Of a DNA stretch of 64,000 nt, positions 26,107-34,032 are shown one piece after another. Below the pieces are notes generated by a model that saw only the letters and a list, made by a program, of their open reading frames with translations, was not told the DNA's origin and ran no database searches. The DNA is from Clostridia bacterium (GTDB taxonomy: Bacteria; Bacillota; Clostridia; Oscillospirales; UBA644), in NCBI GenBank assembly GCA_017623475.1, contig JAGAPC010000038.1, forward strand, positions 1-64,000. The letters run 5' to 3'. Every line of letters begins with the position of its first letter. Positions within the stretch are counted from its first letter, which is position 1. The translations under genes were made by a program, and so were the position numbers.

Positions 26107-26283
26107 ATGTCTGAAATCAAAATCAAGGAAAACGAATCGTTGGATAATGCGCTCCGTCGTTTTAAGAGACAATGTGCGAAAGCCGGAACCTTGGCTGAGC
26201 TGAGAAAACGCGAACACTACGAAAAGCCTTCCGTCAAGCGTAAGAAGAAGTCCGAAGCTGCAAGAAAGCGCAAGTATAAATAA
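26107..26283 (+). CDS. rpsU: 30S ribosomal protein S21
   Basis: The 58-residue product starts [20 protein letters not shown] and ends with the basic tail [15 protein letters not shown], matching bacterial S21. It is a small-subunit protein near the platform that helps mRNA binding during initiation. A GGAGGGAGGG stretch precedes the ATG by about 9 bases. The gene is monocistronic, between an exact consensus promoter and a strong terminator, as expected for high expression. In many Firmicutes rpsU lies beside yqeY, which is not here. Confidence 0.96.
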   Translation: MSEIKIKENESLDNALRRFKRQCAKAGTLAELRKREHYEKPSVKRKKKSEAARKRKYK

Positions 26284-26290
26284 CGATTTG

Positions 26291-26321
26291 AACGTGCATG
26301 ATTCCCATCATGCACGTTTTT
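26291..26321 (+). terminator. Terminator of rpsU
   Basis: An 11-bp perfect stem AACGTGCATGA/TCATGCACGTT (loop TTCCCA), followed by T residues. Confidence 0.9.
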
Positions 26322-26334
26322 CATAGGAGGATCT

Positions 26335-26832
26335 ATGAGCTTTTACACACCCACCCTTCGCTTGCGCCGCTTTACGCAGGTAACCCCTGCCCTGCTGCGA
26401 GAAATGGGGGTGCGGGGGATTATTACCGATTTGGACGATACCTTAGCCCCCCGAAACGTCTTTCTGCCCGACGAGGAGGTTACCGCCTGGGTGAAGGGCT
26501 TGACCGATGCGGGGATTCCGATCTGCATCGTCTCGAACAACCACAAAAAACGCACCGAGGACTTTGCAACGCCCCTGACTCTCCCCTGCTTCTACGAGGC
26601 GCTAAAGCCGTCGAGAAAGGCGATTTTCAAAGCCCTTGACACGTTGCAGATCCCCGCGGACGAGGTGGCGCTTTTGGGAGATCAGTTATTTACCGACATG
26701 ACCGCCGCAAAGCGCTGCAAAATGAAATCCATTTTGGTCGATCCGGTGGGAAGCTACGGAGGCTGGTTCGTTCATTTCAAGCGAAAATTGGAAATTCCCC
26801 TGCGGAAAAAAATCAAATACGACAAAGAATAA
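26335..26832 (+). CDS. yqeG: YqeG-family HAD phosphatase
   Basis: This 165-residue HAD class IIIA protein has the nucleophile motif ITDLDDTLAPR (about residue 30), motif II IVSNN (about 65), and the acidic motif III LLGDQLFTDMTAA (about 116). This fits Bacillus YqeG, whose homologues act on small phosphates and are related to the mitochondrial phosphatidylglycerophosphate phosphatase PTPMT/GEP4 group. A substrate cannot be assigned from sequence. An AGGAGG site is about 7 bases before the ATG. It is 14 bases after the rpsU terminator, so its transcript probably depends on readthrough or a weak promoter. It shares the terminator at 26835-26870 with niaR. Confidence 0.87.
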   Translation: MSFYTPTLRLRRFTQVTPALLREMGVRGIITDLDDTLAPRNVFLPDEEVTAWVKGLTDAGIPICIVSNNHKKRTEDFATPLTLPCFYEALKPSRKAIFKALDTLQIPADEVALLGDQLFTDMTAAKRCKMKSILVDPVGSYGGWFVHFKRKLEIPLRKKIKYDKE

Positions 26833-26834
26833 AA

Positions 26835-26870
26835 GAAGACCGACAGACGATTTCTGCCGGTCTTTTTTAC
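26835..26870. terminator. Bidirectional terminator between yqeG and niaR
   Basis: AAGACCGACAG pairs with CTGCCGGTCTT around ACGATTT, one bulge. T6 follows on the plus strand and CTTCTTTTATT on the minus strand. Confidence 0.8.
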
Positions 26871-26871
26871 G

Positions 26872-27384
26872 TTAATCGTGATCAATCAAAATTCCAAGAT
26901 CCGAGAGGGTCTTGCAGATGGCTTCGAAGGACTCCTCGGAGGGAACGGTCAGCGTATGAATATGAATCCCTGCCGTGAGGTCGGACAAATGGGATGCCCC
27001 GGAAAGCGCCGTTTTTCGAACGAACTCGTCCGCATCCTTGCGGGAAGAAATCGTAAGATCCACGGAAATCTGCCCGTAAATGGAATGCTCCACCGTCACG
27101 TTAAGCACCTTGCCGCCCTGATCGACGATGGCGTAAAACTCGTTGCGGACGTCGTCTTTTTTATGGCAGCAAACGATTCGCCGCCGGATCCCCGTTTCCT
27201 GCTCCAAAAAATAGCCCCGGTACTCCGAGCAAATGGGAGCCCCTGCGGCGCGGAGCAACGCAACGTCGGCAACGATGATCTGGCGGGTAACCGAGCATAG
27301 CTCTGCCAATTTCGTGGCGCTGACCGGAGCGTTTGCCTTCTCCAATTCTGAAAGAATTTTATCTCTGCGTTCTTGACCGTTCAT
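26872..27384 (-). CDS. niaR: NiaR/YrxA-type transcriptional regulator of NAD salvage
   Basis: This 170-residue protein has an N-terminal winged helix (residues 1-60, with LCSVTRQIIVADVALLRAAG) and a C-terminal 3H domain with conserved histidines in the pattern HSIYGQI, SGASHLSDL and GIHIHTLTV. In Firmicutes and Thermotoga NiaR is a niacin-responsive repressor of NAD synthesis and salvage genes. It is divergent from a nicotinamidase gene whose -10 region carries a palindrome, which fits self and target control. AGAGG lies 9 bases before the ATG. The pncB gene at 17.8 kb is another likely target, although I see no matching box there. Confidence 0.88.
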   Translation of the reverse strand: MNGQERRDKILSELEKANAPVSATKLAELCSVTRQIIVADVALLRAAGAPICSEYRGYFLEQETGIRRRIVCCHKKDDVRNEFYAIVDQGGKVLNVTVEHSIYGQISVDLTISSRKDADEFVRKTALSGASHLSDLTAGIHIHTLTVPSEESFEAICKTLSDLGILIDHD

Positions 27385-27457
27385 TATAATAACCTCTTTT
27401 TATCGTTTTGTCCAAGAGAATAGAAAATCGGATTAAAATCTTTGTAGAAAGTACGTA

Positions 27458-27486
27458 TTGACTTTTTGCTCTATGAGGTGTATAAT
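27458..27486 (+). promoter_or_regulatory. Promoter of the nicotinamidase gene
   Basis: TTGACT (27458-27463), 17 bases, TATAAT (27481-27486). Confidence 0.85.
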
Positions 27487-27499
27487 CTATATATACACC
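27477..27499 (+). promoter_or_regulatory. Probable NiaR operator over the -10 element
   Basis: Perfect 8-bp inverted arms GGTGTATA (27477-27484) and TATACACC (27492-27499) are separated by 7 bases. The left arm covers the -10, and the pair spans the likely start of transcription, the classic place for a repressor. NiaR as the binder is inferred from the divergent gene. Confidence 0.6.
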
Positions 27500-27530
27500 C
27501 TATACGTTTACCGAAAAGGAGACTGAAACA

Positions 27531-28076
27531 ATGAGTAAAAAGTACGCCGTTTTGGTGGTTGACATGCTTAACGATTTCGTGACGGGCGCCCTGAAATGCG
27601 ACCGTGGGCTGGCAATCGTACCCAAAACCAAGGAATTGCTTGCCGGTTGCCGGGAAAAGAACGTTCCCGTAATTTTCTGCAACGACGCGCACCTCAAGGA
27701 CATCGACCACGAGCTGAAGCTGTGGGGAGATCACGCCATCGCAGGGACGAAGGGCGCAGAGGTAATCCCCGAGCTGGATCTTTGCGAAAAGGATTACGTG
27801 GTTCCAAAGCGCCGTTACAGCGGATTTTTCCACACGGATTTGGATCTTCTGCTGAAGGAATTGGGCGTAGATACCGTAATTATGACCGGTCTTCACGCCC
27901 ATATGTGCGTGCGCCACACCTCTGCCGACGCCTATCAGTTAGGGTACGACGTGGTGGTTGCAAAGGACGCGACCGACTCCTTCACCGAAGAGGATTACCT
28001 CTACGGAATCAAATACCTGAAGGATACCTACGGTGCGGAAATCTCCGACGTGGACAGTATTCTGAAGATGCTTTAA
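27531..28076 (+). CDS. pncA: Nicotinamidase (isochorismatase fold)
   Basis: This 181-residue cysteine hydrolase converts nicotinamide to nicotinic acid and ammonia. The catalytic triad is visible: Asp11 (VVDMLNDF), Lys93 (VVPKRRYSGFF) and Cys126 (GLHAHMCVRHT). A nicotinamidase-style metal site is suggested by Asp52-x-His54 (NDAHLKD) and His68 (GDHAIAGTKGAE). That set separates it from plain isochorismatases. The product feeds pncB at 17.8 kb. AAAGGAG precedes the ATG. Expression is probably set by the palindrome on its promoter. Strong terminator follows. Confidence 0.87.
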   Translation: MSKKYAVLVVDMLNDFVTGALKCDRGLAIVPKTKELLAGCREKNVPVIFCNDAHLKDIDHELKLWGDHAIAGTKGAEVIPELDLCEKDYVVPKRRYSGFFHTDLDLLLKELGVDTVIMTGLHAHMCVRHTSADAYQLGYDVVVAKDATDSFTEEDYLYGIKYLKDTYGAEISDVDSILKML

Positions 28077-28080
28077 AAAG

Positions 28081-28114
28081 GAAATCCTTCGGAGCAATCC
28101 GGAGGATTTTTTTT
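28081..28114 (+). terminator. Terminator of the nicotinamidase gene
   Basis: AATCCTTCGGA pairs with TCCGGAGGATT (loop GCAA, one G-T pair), followed by a T8 tract. Confidence 0.88.
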
Positions 28115-28118
28115 GTAA

Positions 28119-28155
28119 AAAGGCGGTGTAACCTCCATCGAGATTACACCGCTTT
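28119..28155 (-). terminator. Terminator of the dcw cluster after ftsZ
   Basis: On the minus strand, AAAGCGGTGTAA pairs with TTACACCGCCTTT around 12 bases and runs into TTTTTAC. It lies 12 bases after the ftsZ stop. Confidence 0.8.
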
Positions 28156-28166
28156 ATCACGTTCAA

Positions 28167-29387
28167 TTATTTGCTCTTGGTAATTTCGTTGAGCAGCTTC
28201 ATGAAATCTTCGTCGGAATCACCTTCCGTAGCTTCTTCCGTTGCGGCAGCAGCGGGAGCGTCGGTGTTGACGGCGAATTCTTCAAAGAGCGCCGCGGTAT
28301 CAACGGCAGGGGTCTTATCTGCGGCGGCTTCCGTGGGAGCGACGGGCTTGGTTACCGAATCGTACGCCTTAAAGGAATAGCCGGAGGTGGAGAAATTCTT
28401 GGTTGCCTTTCCGAGAAGGTTGGCGTTTTGGGGTTCTTCAAAGCCGGTGGCGATGATGGTGATCCGCAGTTCGTCCTGCAGGTTGTCGTCCAATTCCACA
28501 CCCCAGATGATGTTTGCATCGGGATCGGCTTCTTCACGGATAATGTCTGCGGCACGGTAGATATCGTCCAAAGCAACCTCGGGATCCGCGGTGAAGTTGA
28601 TGATGATACCCTTTGCGCCGGAAACGGAGGTTTCCAACAAGGGAGAAACGATTGCCTTGCGGGCGGCTTCTTCCGCCTTATCCTTACCCTTGGCACCGGC
28701 AACGCACATATGAGCGTAGCCTGCGTCCTTCATGATAGCGCAAACGTCGGCAAAGTCCAGGTTCAGAATTCCGCGGCCCTGAATCAGGTCGGAAATCGAT
28801 TGAACGCCCTGCTTCAAGACGTTGTCTGCCATCGCGAAAGCGTTGACCAGGGTGATGCGGTCGTCGGCAACGTATTTGAGGCGCTCGTTGGGGATGATAA
28901 TCAAAGAGTCCACGTGGCTGCGGAGATCTTCGATACCCTTTTGGGCACGTTCCATTTTAAGCTTACCTTCAAAGCCGAAGGGCTTGGTTACGACGCCAAC
29001 GGTCAAAAGACCCATTTCCTTCGCGATCTCTGCGACCAGGGGAGCAGCGCCGGTACCGGTACCACCGCCCATGCCGGCAGTGATAAAGACCATTTCTCCG
29101 CCCGCCAGGGCTGCGGAGATCTGCTCACGGCTGTCGTCGGCAGCACGACGACCCACCTCGGGGTTTGCGCCTGCACCGCGGCCGTTGGTCACTTTCTGAC
29201 CGAGAAGAATTTTGTTGGATGCCAGGGAATCTTCCAGATCCTGCGCATCCGTGTTCGCGACGACGAAATCGACGCTCTTGACGTCATCCTGGATCATGCG
29301 GTTTACTGCGTTTCCGCCGCCACCGCCGACACCGATTACTTTGATGGAAACCAATGCTTCGGGTTCCTCAACGCTTCTGAAAGCCAT
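28167..29387 (-). CDS. ftsZ: Cell division GTPase FtsZ
   Basis: This 406-residue tubulin homologue forms the Z ring. GTP-binding signature GGGTGTG lies at residues 107-113, with VIGVGGGGGNAVNRM (17-31) and the catalytic T7 loop NLDFADV. The globular core ends near residue 320 and is followed by an Ala/Thr/Glu-rich linker. The last residues (EDFMKLLNEITKSK) do not match the usual C-terminal peptide ending in PxFLR. No ftsA, its normal tether, is in the cluster. AAAGGAAG lies 9 bases before the ATG. It is the last gene of the dcw run and has an extended -10 promoter of its own. Confidence 0.95.
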   Translation of the reverse strand: MAFRSVEEPEALVSIKVIGVGGGGGNAVNRMIQDDVKSVDFVVANTDAQDLEDSLASNKILLGQKVTNGRGAGANPEVGRRAADDSREQISAALAGGEMVFITAGMGGGTGTGAAPLVAEIAKEMGLLTVGVVTKPFGFEGKLKMERAQKGIEDLRSHVDSLIIIPNERLKYVADDRITLVNAFAMADNVLKQGVQSISDLIQGRGILNLDFADVCAIMKDAGYAHMCVAGAKGKDKAEEAARKAIVSPLLETSVSGAKGIIINFTADPEVALDDIYRAADIIREEADPDANIIWGVELDDNLQDELRITIIATGFEEPQNANLLGKATKNFSTSGYSFKAYDSVTKPVAPTEAAADKTPAVDTAALFEEFAVNTDAPAAAATEEATEGDSDEDFMKLLNEITKSK

Positions 29388-29452
29388 ATCTCATTACTTC
29401 CTTTCAATGGTTCATTTTCTTTTCTGTAATGCTTCGCGTGTATTTATATCTT

Positions 29453-29461
29453 ATTATATCA
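29453..29461 (-). promoter_or_regulatory. Extended -10 promoter of ftsZ
   Basis: Minus strand TGATATAAT (29453-29461). No good -35 is visible, as is usual for extended -10 promoters. It lies in the 143-bp ftsQ-ftsZ gap, about 66 bases before the start. Confidence 0.55.
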
Positions 29462-29530
29462 CAGATTTGCTCAAAAGAAAAGTTATTATAGTGTCTTTTT
29501 TTTGATATTATTCCGAACAATTTTCGAAAT

Positions 29531-30358
29531 TTAACTATTCGTGTCGCTTGCGGGGGATTTTTCCGTCTCCGAATCCGTATCCGCCGAGGAATCGGGAAGG
29601 GGATCCAATCGGATGTAACGCCCCTCCGCCGAGTTGCGAACCCGAATTTCCGCAGGAACGGTGACGTCGTTTTCGTTCAATAGCTTGACCAGCATATTCA
29701 TCTTGGCGTCAAAATTTTCCGAATTTCCCATATAGACCGTGATCACGTCGTAGATGCGGAGGGAAATATTATATTTTTTGGAAAGGTCGATGCGGGAGGT
29801 ATGCTCGTCCAGCCCCCGCTGCTCCAATTCCGCAAGCAATTCCCGAACGATGGAAACCTGAATGTTTTCATTTTCATCCAGGGGGTAACCGACGGTATAA
29901 GAAACGATCTCCATTCCATCGACGGCAACCACGCCGTCGGGAATCCGATCGACCACCTCCAGCACCTTAAAATCCCGATCGATGAGAAGAACCTCGGTTT
30001 CGGTGCGAACGGCAAACGCCACGGTGGCGGGGATCAGAGTAATTTCCAGATCGCTGGGCAGTTTATAGCTGACCTGCGCGGATTTGACGTAGGGGCAGGC
30101 AATCGAGATCTCCTCTGCCATTTTATTGCGGTTGACCGTAAAAAGGCTGTCTCCGACCGAGAAAGAAAAGTGCTCGGCAATGTCCAGAGAAGAATAGACC
30201 GTGGGATTTCGGACGATGACGGTATTGATTCGGGTAAACAGAGATAAAACCGCAACGAAAACCAACGCAATCAGCGGAGATAACGCCAAAATGCGCAGGG
30301 TGCGTCTTCGACGGCGGCGCTGCTGCTTTTCCCGGAGTTTTTCCATTTCGCTTTTCAT
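29531..30358 (-). CDS. ftsQ: FtsQ/DivIB-type division protein
   Basis: This 275-residue single-pass protein has a very basic cytosolic start (KQQRRRRRRTLRIL), a membrane helix (about residues 24-43), an extracellular POTRA domain (about 46-115, with IAEHFSFSVGDSLFTVNRNKM), and a beta domain to about 245. A Ser/Asp-rich acidic tail closes the protein. FtsQ/DivIB works with FtsL and FtsB/DivIC to activate FtsW-FtsI. AAAGGA lies before the ATG. Sequence identity in this family is low; the call rests on architecture and position between murA and ftsZ. The acidic tail (last 30 residues) is unlike typical family members. Confidence 0.82.
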   Translation of the reverse strand: MKSEMEKLREKQQRRRRRRTLRILALSPLIALVFVAVLSLFTRINTVIVRNPTVYSSLDIAEHFSFSVGDSLFTVNRNKMAEEISIACPYVKSAQVSYKLPSDLEITLIPATVAFAVRTETEVLLIDRDFKVLEVVDRIPDGVVAVDGMEIVSYTVGYPLDENENIQVSIVRELLAELEQRGLDEHTSRIDLSKKYNISLRIYDVITVYMGNSENFDAKMNMLVKLLNENDVTVPAEIRVRNSAEGRYIRLDPLPDSSADTDSETEKSPASDTNS

Positions 30359-30391
30359 GGCTCGTCCTTTCTCCCCCGAAGCTACGAGGGG

Positions 30392-31639
30392 TTAAATCCG
30401 TTGAATCTTCGCGCCTAATTGGGTCAAAACGTCCTCAGGGCGCTCGTATCCGCGGTCAATATGATAAATATCGGAAATTTCGGTAACGCCTTCGGCGGCA
30501 AGGGCGGCGATCATCAGGGCGGCACCTCCCCGCAGATCCGTTGCCTGAACGGGAGCGCCTTTTAACCGCTTTACCCCTTCCACCACGGCAACGCGGCCTT
30601 CGGGCGTAATATTTGCCCCCATCCGTTGCAGCTCGGAAATGTGCTTATAACGGTTTTCGAAGATCGTTTCTACGAATACGGTGCTTCCCTTTGCCACACA
30701 CATCAGCCCCATAAAGGGCGCTTGCGCGTCGGTGGGAAAGCCCGGATAGGGCATGGTTCGAATCCGTCGGGCGGATTTTAAAAAATCGCAGGAGATCCGA
30801 AGATAATCTCCTCGTTCTTCGATCTCGCAGCCTGCTTGACGAAGGGCGGAGAGCAACGCCGTATTGTGCCGTGGGCAGGTGTTTCGCAGCAGGGCGTTTC
30901 CACGGGTTGCGGCAACGGCGCAAAGATAGGTGGCGGTAACGATGCGGTCGGGAATTACCCGATGATGACAGCCGGTCAAAGAATCCACGCCGCAGATCAC
31001 CACGGTGCTGGAGCCTGCGCCGGACACCGAAGCGCCCATCTCGTTGAGAAAATTCTGCAGATCCTCAATTTCCGGCTCCCGTGCGGCGTTGGTAATGACG
31101 GTCGTTCCCCTTGCCCGAACGGCGGCAAGCATGATATTTTCCGTCGCGCCGACGCTGGGAAACGCCAAGGGGATTTCGCACCCCTGCAGGGTTTGACCGT
31201 TACAAAACAGGCTTCCGAATTCCTCGCGGATGGCAACGCCCATTTTTTCAAAGGCGGACAGGTGAAGATCAATGGGGCGAGGTCCCAACTCACAACCGCC
31301 GGGGAAAGAGATCACGGCTTTTCCGTGCCGAGACAACAAAGCCCCCAGAAATATGACGGAAGACCTCATTTTTCGCATTAAAGAGTCCGGAATTTCGTAA
31401 TCCAATACGTTGCGGCAATCCACCCAAACGGTATTTCCCCGATGCTTTACCTGGGCGCCGAGGGTCTTCAGAATCTCCAACGCCGTATGGGTATCGCTGA
31501 TATCGGGACAGTTTTCGATCACACATTCTCCATCGGCGACCAGGGTTGCCGCCATGATGGGAAGAATACTGTTTTTTGCACCTTGAATATCAATCACTCC
31601 GCAAAGGGAATTTCCTCCCTCGATCCGGAACTTCGGCAT
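30392..31639 (-). CDS. murA: UDP-N-acetylglucosamine 1-carboxyvinyltransferase
   Basis: This 415-residue enzyme makes the first committed step of peptidoglycan synthesis, adding enolpyruvate to UDP-GlcNAc. The fosfomycin-target cysteine is Cys116 in SFPGGCELGPRPIDLHL. The N-terminal KNSILPIMAATLVADG and the C-terminal DLRGGAALMIAALAAEG also match. It sits in the dcw cluster in place of the murB usual in Bacillus. A 33-base spacer separates it from ftsQ downstream. Whether this is the housekeeping copy cannot be told here; many Clostridia have a second murA. Confidence 0.94.
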   Translation of the reverse strand: MPKFRIEGGNSLCGVIDIQGAKNSILPIMAATLVADGECVIENCPDISDTHTALEILKTLGAQVKHRGNTVWVDCRNVLDYEIPDSLMRKMRSSVIFLGALLSRHGKAVISFPGGCELGPRPIDLHLSAFEKMGVAIREEFGSLFCNGQTLQGCEIPLAFPSVGATENIMLAAVRARGTTVITNAAREPEIEDLQNFLNEMGASVSGAGSSTVVICGVDSLTGCHHRVIPDRIVTATYLCAVAATRGNALLRNTCPRHNTALLSALRQAGCEIEERGDYLRISCDFLKSARRIRTMPYPGFPTDAQAPFMGLMCVAKGSTVFVETIFENRYKHISELQRMGANITPEGRVAVVEGVKRLKGAPVQATDLRGGAALMIAALAAEGVTEISDIYHIDRGYERPEDVLTQLGAKIQRI

Positions 31640-31701
31640 AATATGTACCCCTTTTTTCGGAATTCATTCCATACTATGCCAAAGCGGTAAAAAGGTGCAG
31701 G

Positions 31702-32811
31702 TCAGTTCAATAAGGCTTCGATCTCGTCGCAAATGCGGGCGGTTGCCGCAGGGTGGGCAAGGGTTTTGGTTGCCCGTTCCATATCGCAGAGCCGTCCCCG
31801 ATCAAAGACCAGATCGCAAAGGGTGGCGTATAATACCTCGCCGGTCAGCTCCGATTCCTCCAAGAGAACCGCAGCCCCGATATCGGAATAGGTTTTTGCG
31901 TTGAAAAACTGATGATTTTCCGTCACGTTGGGCGAAGGAATCAGAATGGAGGGCTTGCCCAACGCCGCAAGCTCCGTCAAGGTCATGGCTCCGGAACGGG
32001 CAATTACCACGTCGGCGGCCGCCATGCGAAGGGGCATATCGTAAATATATTCCTGAACCTGAATTCGGGGACAGGAGGAAAGGATCTCTTTTAACGCCTC
32101 GCAAACGTGGGAATAGTCCCTTGCGGCGCCGTGATAGAGCGTCATGGCGTTTTCGGGGGCGGCAAGGCGGGCAAGGTCGATAAAGGTATCGTTGATCCGC
32201 CGTGCGCCGAGGCTTCCGCCGTAAGAAAGAACGTAAGCCTCGTCGGGGGCGATGCCCAGCGTTTTACGGGCTTCTTCCTTCGTGATTTTAAGGAATTCTT
32301 CCTTGACCGGATTTCCGATAACGGTGCATTTTTCGGGGTCACATTTGAGGGGGCGCGCCAAGGGGAAGCTGAGAAGAACCCGATCCACCTTGGTCGAAAG
32401 CATCTTGGTGGTAACGCCGGCAAAGGCGTTTTGCTCGTGAATGAGAGTTCGGCATTTCATCCGCGCCGCTTCGGACAAAACCGGGGCGCTGACGTATCCC
32501 CCCGTGCCGATGACCACATCGGGCTGAAATTCCCGAATCACGTCCCGAACCTTTCGGCGGGCGGCAAGGTATTTGGAAACCGCAGAAATATTATGCTTGA
32601 TCGCCTCCGGAGAAAAGCTGCGGCGAAGCCCGGAGACCTGAATGGTTTTAAAATCAAACCCTGCCCGGGGAACCAAATCCGCCTCCAGATGATCGGCAGT
32701 CCCCATAAACAGGAATTCGCCGTCGGGGTGGCGGCGGCGCAATTCCCCCGCAATCGCAAGGGCGGGGTTAATATGCCCGGAGGTACCTCCGCAAGCAAAA
32801 AGAAATTTCAT
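31702..32811 (-). CDS. murG: Lipid II synthase MurG
   Basis: This 369-residue GT28 glycosyltransferase transfers GlcNAc from UDP-GlcNAc to lipid I at the inner membrane face. Markers are the N-terminal GGTSGHINPALAIA (residues 8-21), DVVIGTGGYVSAP, HEQNAFAGVTT, and the C-terminal donor site with RSGAMTLTELAALGKPSI. It is 3 bases from ftsW, and a 62-base gap precedes murA. The length is normal. The membrane-association surface is the hydrophobic patch around GGYVSAP known for the family. Confidence 0.94.
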   Translation of the reverse strand: MKFLFACGGTSGHINPALAIAGELRRRHPDGEFLFMGTADHLEADLVPRAGFDFKTIQVSGLRRSFSPEAIKHNISAVSKYLAARRKVRDVIREFQPDVVIGTGGYVSAPVLSEAARMKCRTLIHEQNAFAGVTTKMLSTKVDRVLLSFPLARPLKCDPEKCTVIGNPVKEEFLKITKEEARKTLGIAPDEAYVLSYGGSLGARRINDTFIDLARLAAPENAMTLYHGAARDYSHVCEALKEILSSCPRIQVQEYIYDMPLRMAAADVVIARSGAMTLTELAALGKPSILIPSPNVTENHQFFNAKTYSDIGAAVLLEESELTGEVLYATLCDLVFDRGRLCDMERATKTLAHPAATARICDEIEALLN

Positions 32812-32814
32812 AAA

Positions 32815-34005
32815 TTACGCCTCTTTTCGGGAAGAGAGCTTCCGTCTCGTTCCGTTATTTTCTTGTTCCGTATCCTTGATGGGCGCGTCCTTTTCCAGCG
32901 CCGCGTGCCTTGAGATCTGTAGTACGATCCCCATTTCTCCCAACAAAACCACCAGCGCCGTTCCGCCGTAGCTGAAGAAGGGAAGGGAAATACCGGTAAC
33001 GGGGAACGCCCCGGAAACCACGGCGATGTTAAAGATGGTCTGAACCGCAAGACGGGAGATGATCCCGACGACGATGAGAGAGGAAAATTTATCGGGTGCC
33101 TTGGACGCGATATAAAATCCGCGGACGATAACGAAGGCGAAGATCCCCAAAACGAGAACGGCGGCGATCCAGCCCATTTCTTCACAGAAGACCGAGAAAA
33201 TAAAGTCGTTTTGAGGCTCCGGCAGGTACAGATATTTCTGTCGGCTATTGCCGTAGCCAAGCCCGGTCAATCCTCCGGAGCCGATGGCGTACAGAGATTG
33301 CAACGCCTGATATCCGTTTCCGGTGGGATCTAATTCCGGATGTAACCAATATTCAATCCGTTTTTGCATATACTCTTCGCTGAAATACAGCGCAATCGCC
33401 CCTGCGGCGCAGACCAGCCCGACGGGAACCAAATACAGTACGTTTGCACCGGCGGCGATAATCATCATCAGTCCGATGGAAGCCACGAGAATGGCTCCGG
33501 AAAGGTGGGGCTCGATCCCAACCAAAAGGGCACAGACCCCGAAGATCACACCGGGAAATACGATGCCGCGCCAAAAGTTGCGGATGCGAAGCTTCGGATT
33601 GGAAAGATAAGCGGCAAGAAGAAGAATGACCGCCACTTTAGCAAATTCCGAGGGCTGGAATTGGAACGATCCGATATAAAGCCAGCGCTTCTCCGTATCG
33701 TTACTCAAAAACAGAACCGCACCGAGAAGCACGACGCAGATGCCGTACAGCAGGGGGGCAAGCTTTTTGTAGAAACGGTAGGGAAACCAGGAGGCGATCG
33801 CCATACCGCCCAATCCGATGGCGGCAAAAATCCCCTGTCGGGAGATATAGTAATAACTGTTTCCGGTTTTTTGCAGAGCCTTGGCATAACCGGCGGAATA
33901 CAACGTGGCAAGGCCGATTGCCAAAAGAAGCAGAACGCCGACGAGAAAAGGCAGATCCACACCGGTCAATCGGCGGGATCGGGAAGAAAAGAAACCCTTT
34001 TTCAT
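32815..34005 (-). CDS. ftsW: SEDS-family glycosyltransferase FtsW/SpoVE
   Basis: This 396-residue polytopic protein with about ten membrane helices polymerises lipid II into glycan strands together with a class B penicillin-binding protein. Conserved parts are the long extracellular loop with YLHPELDP-like WLHPELDPTGNGYQALQSLYA, then GLGYGNSRQKYLYLPEPQND, FIFSVFCEEMG and the late ALPFFSYGGTALV-type SLPFFSYGGTALV. The catalytic aspartate expected in the fourth extracellular loop is in the PEPQND segment. The last 35 residues are charged and cytosolic. It is between mraY and murG. FtsW versus SpoVE cannot be told by sequence alone; position with ftsL and the PBP favours division. Confidence 0.92.
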   Translation of the reverse strand: MKKGFFSSRSRRLTGVDLPFLVGVLLLLAIGLATLYSAGYAKALQKTGNSYYYISRQGIFAAIGLGGMAIASWFPYRFYKKLAPLLYGICVVLLGAVLFLSNDTEKRWLYIGSFQFQPSEFAKVAVILLLAAYLSNPKLRIRNFWRGIVFPGVIFGVCALLVGIEPHLSGAILVASIGLMMIIAAGANVLYLVPVGLVCAAGAIALYFSEEYMQKRIEYWLHPELDPTGNGYQALQSLYAIGSGGLTGLGYGNSRQKYLYLPEPQNDFIFSVFCEEMGWIAAVLVLGIFAFVIVRGFYIASKAPDKFSSLIVVGIISRLAVQTIFNIAVVSGAFPVTGISLPFFSYGGTALVVLLGEMGIVLQISRHAALEKDAPIKDTEQENNGTRRKLSSRKEA

Positions 34006-34032
34006 GCCAAAACTCCTTTCGATAAAATATAA

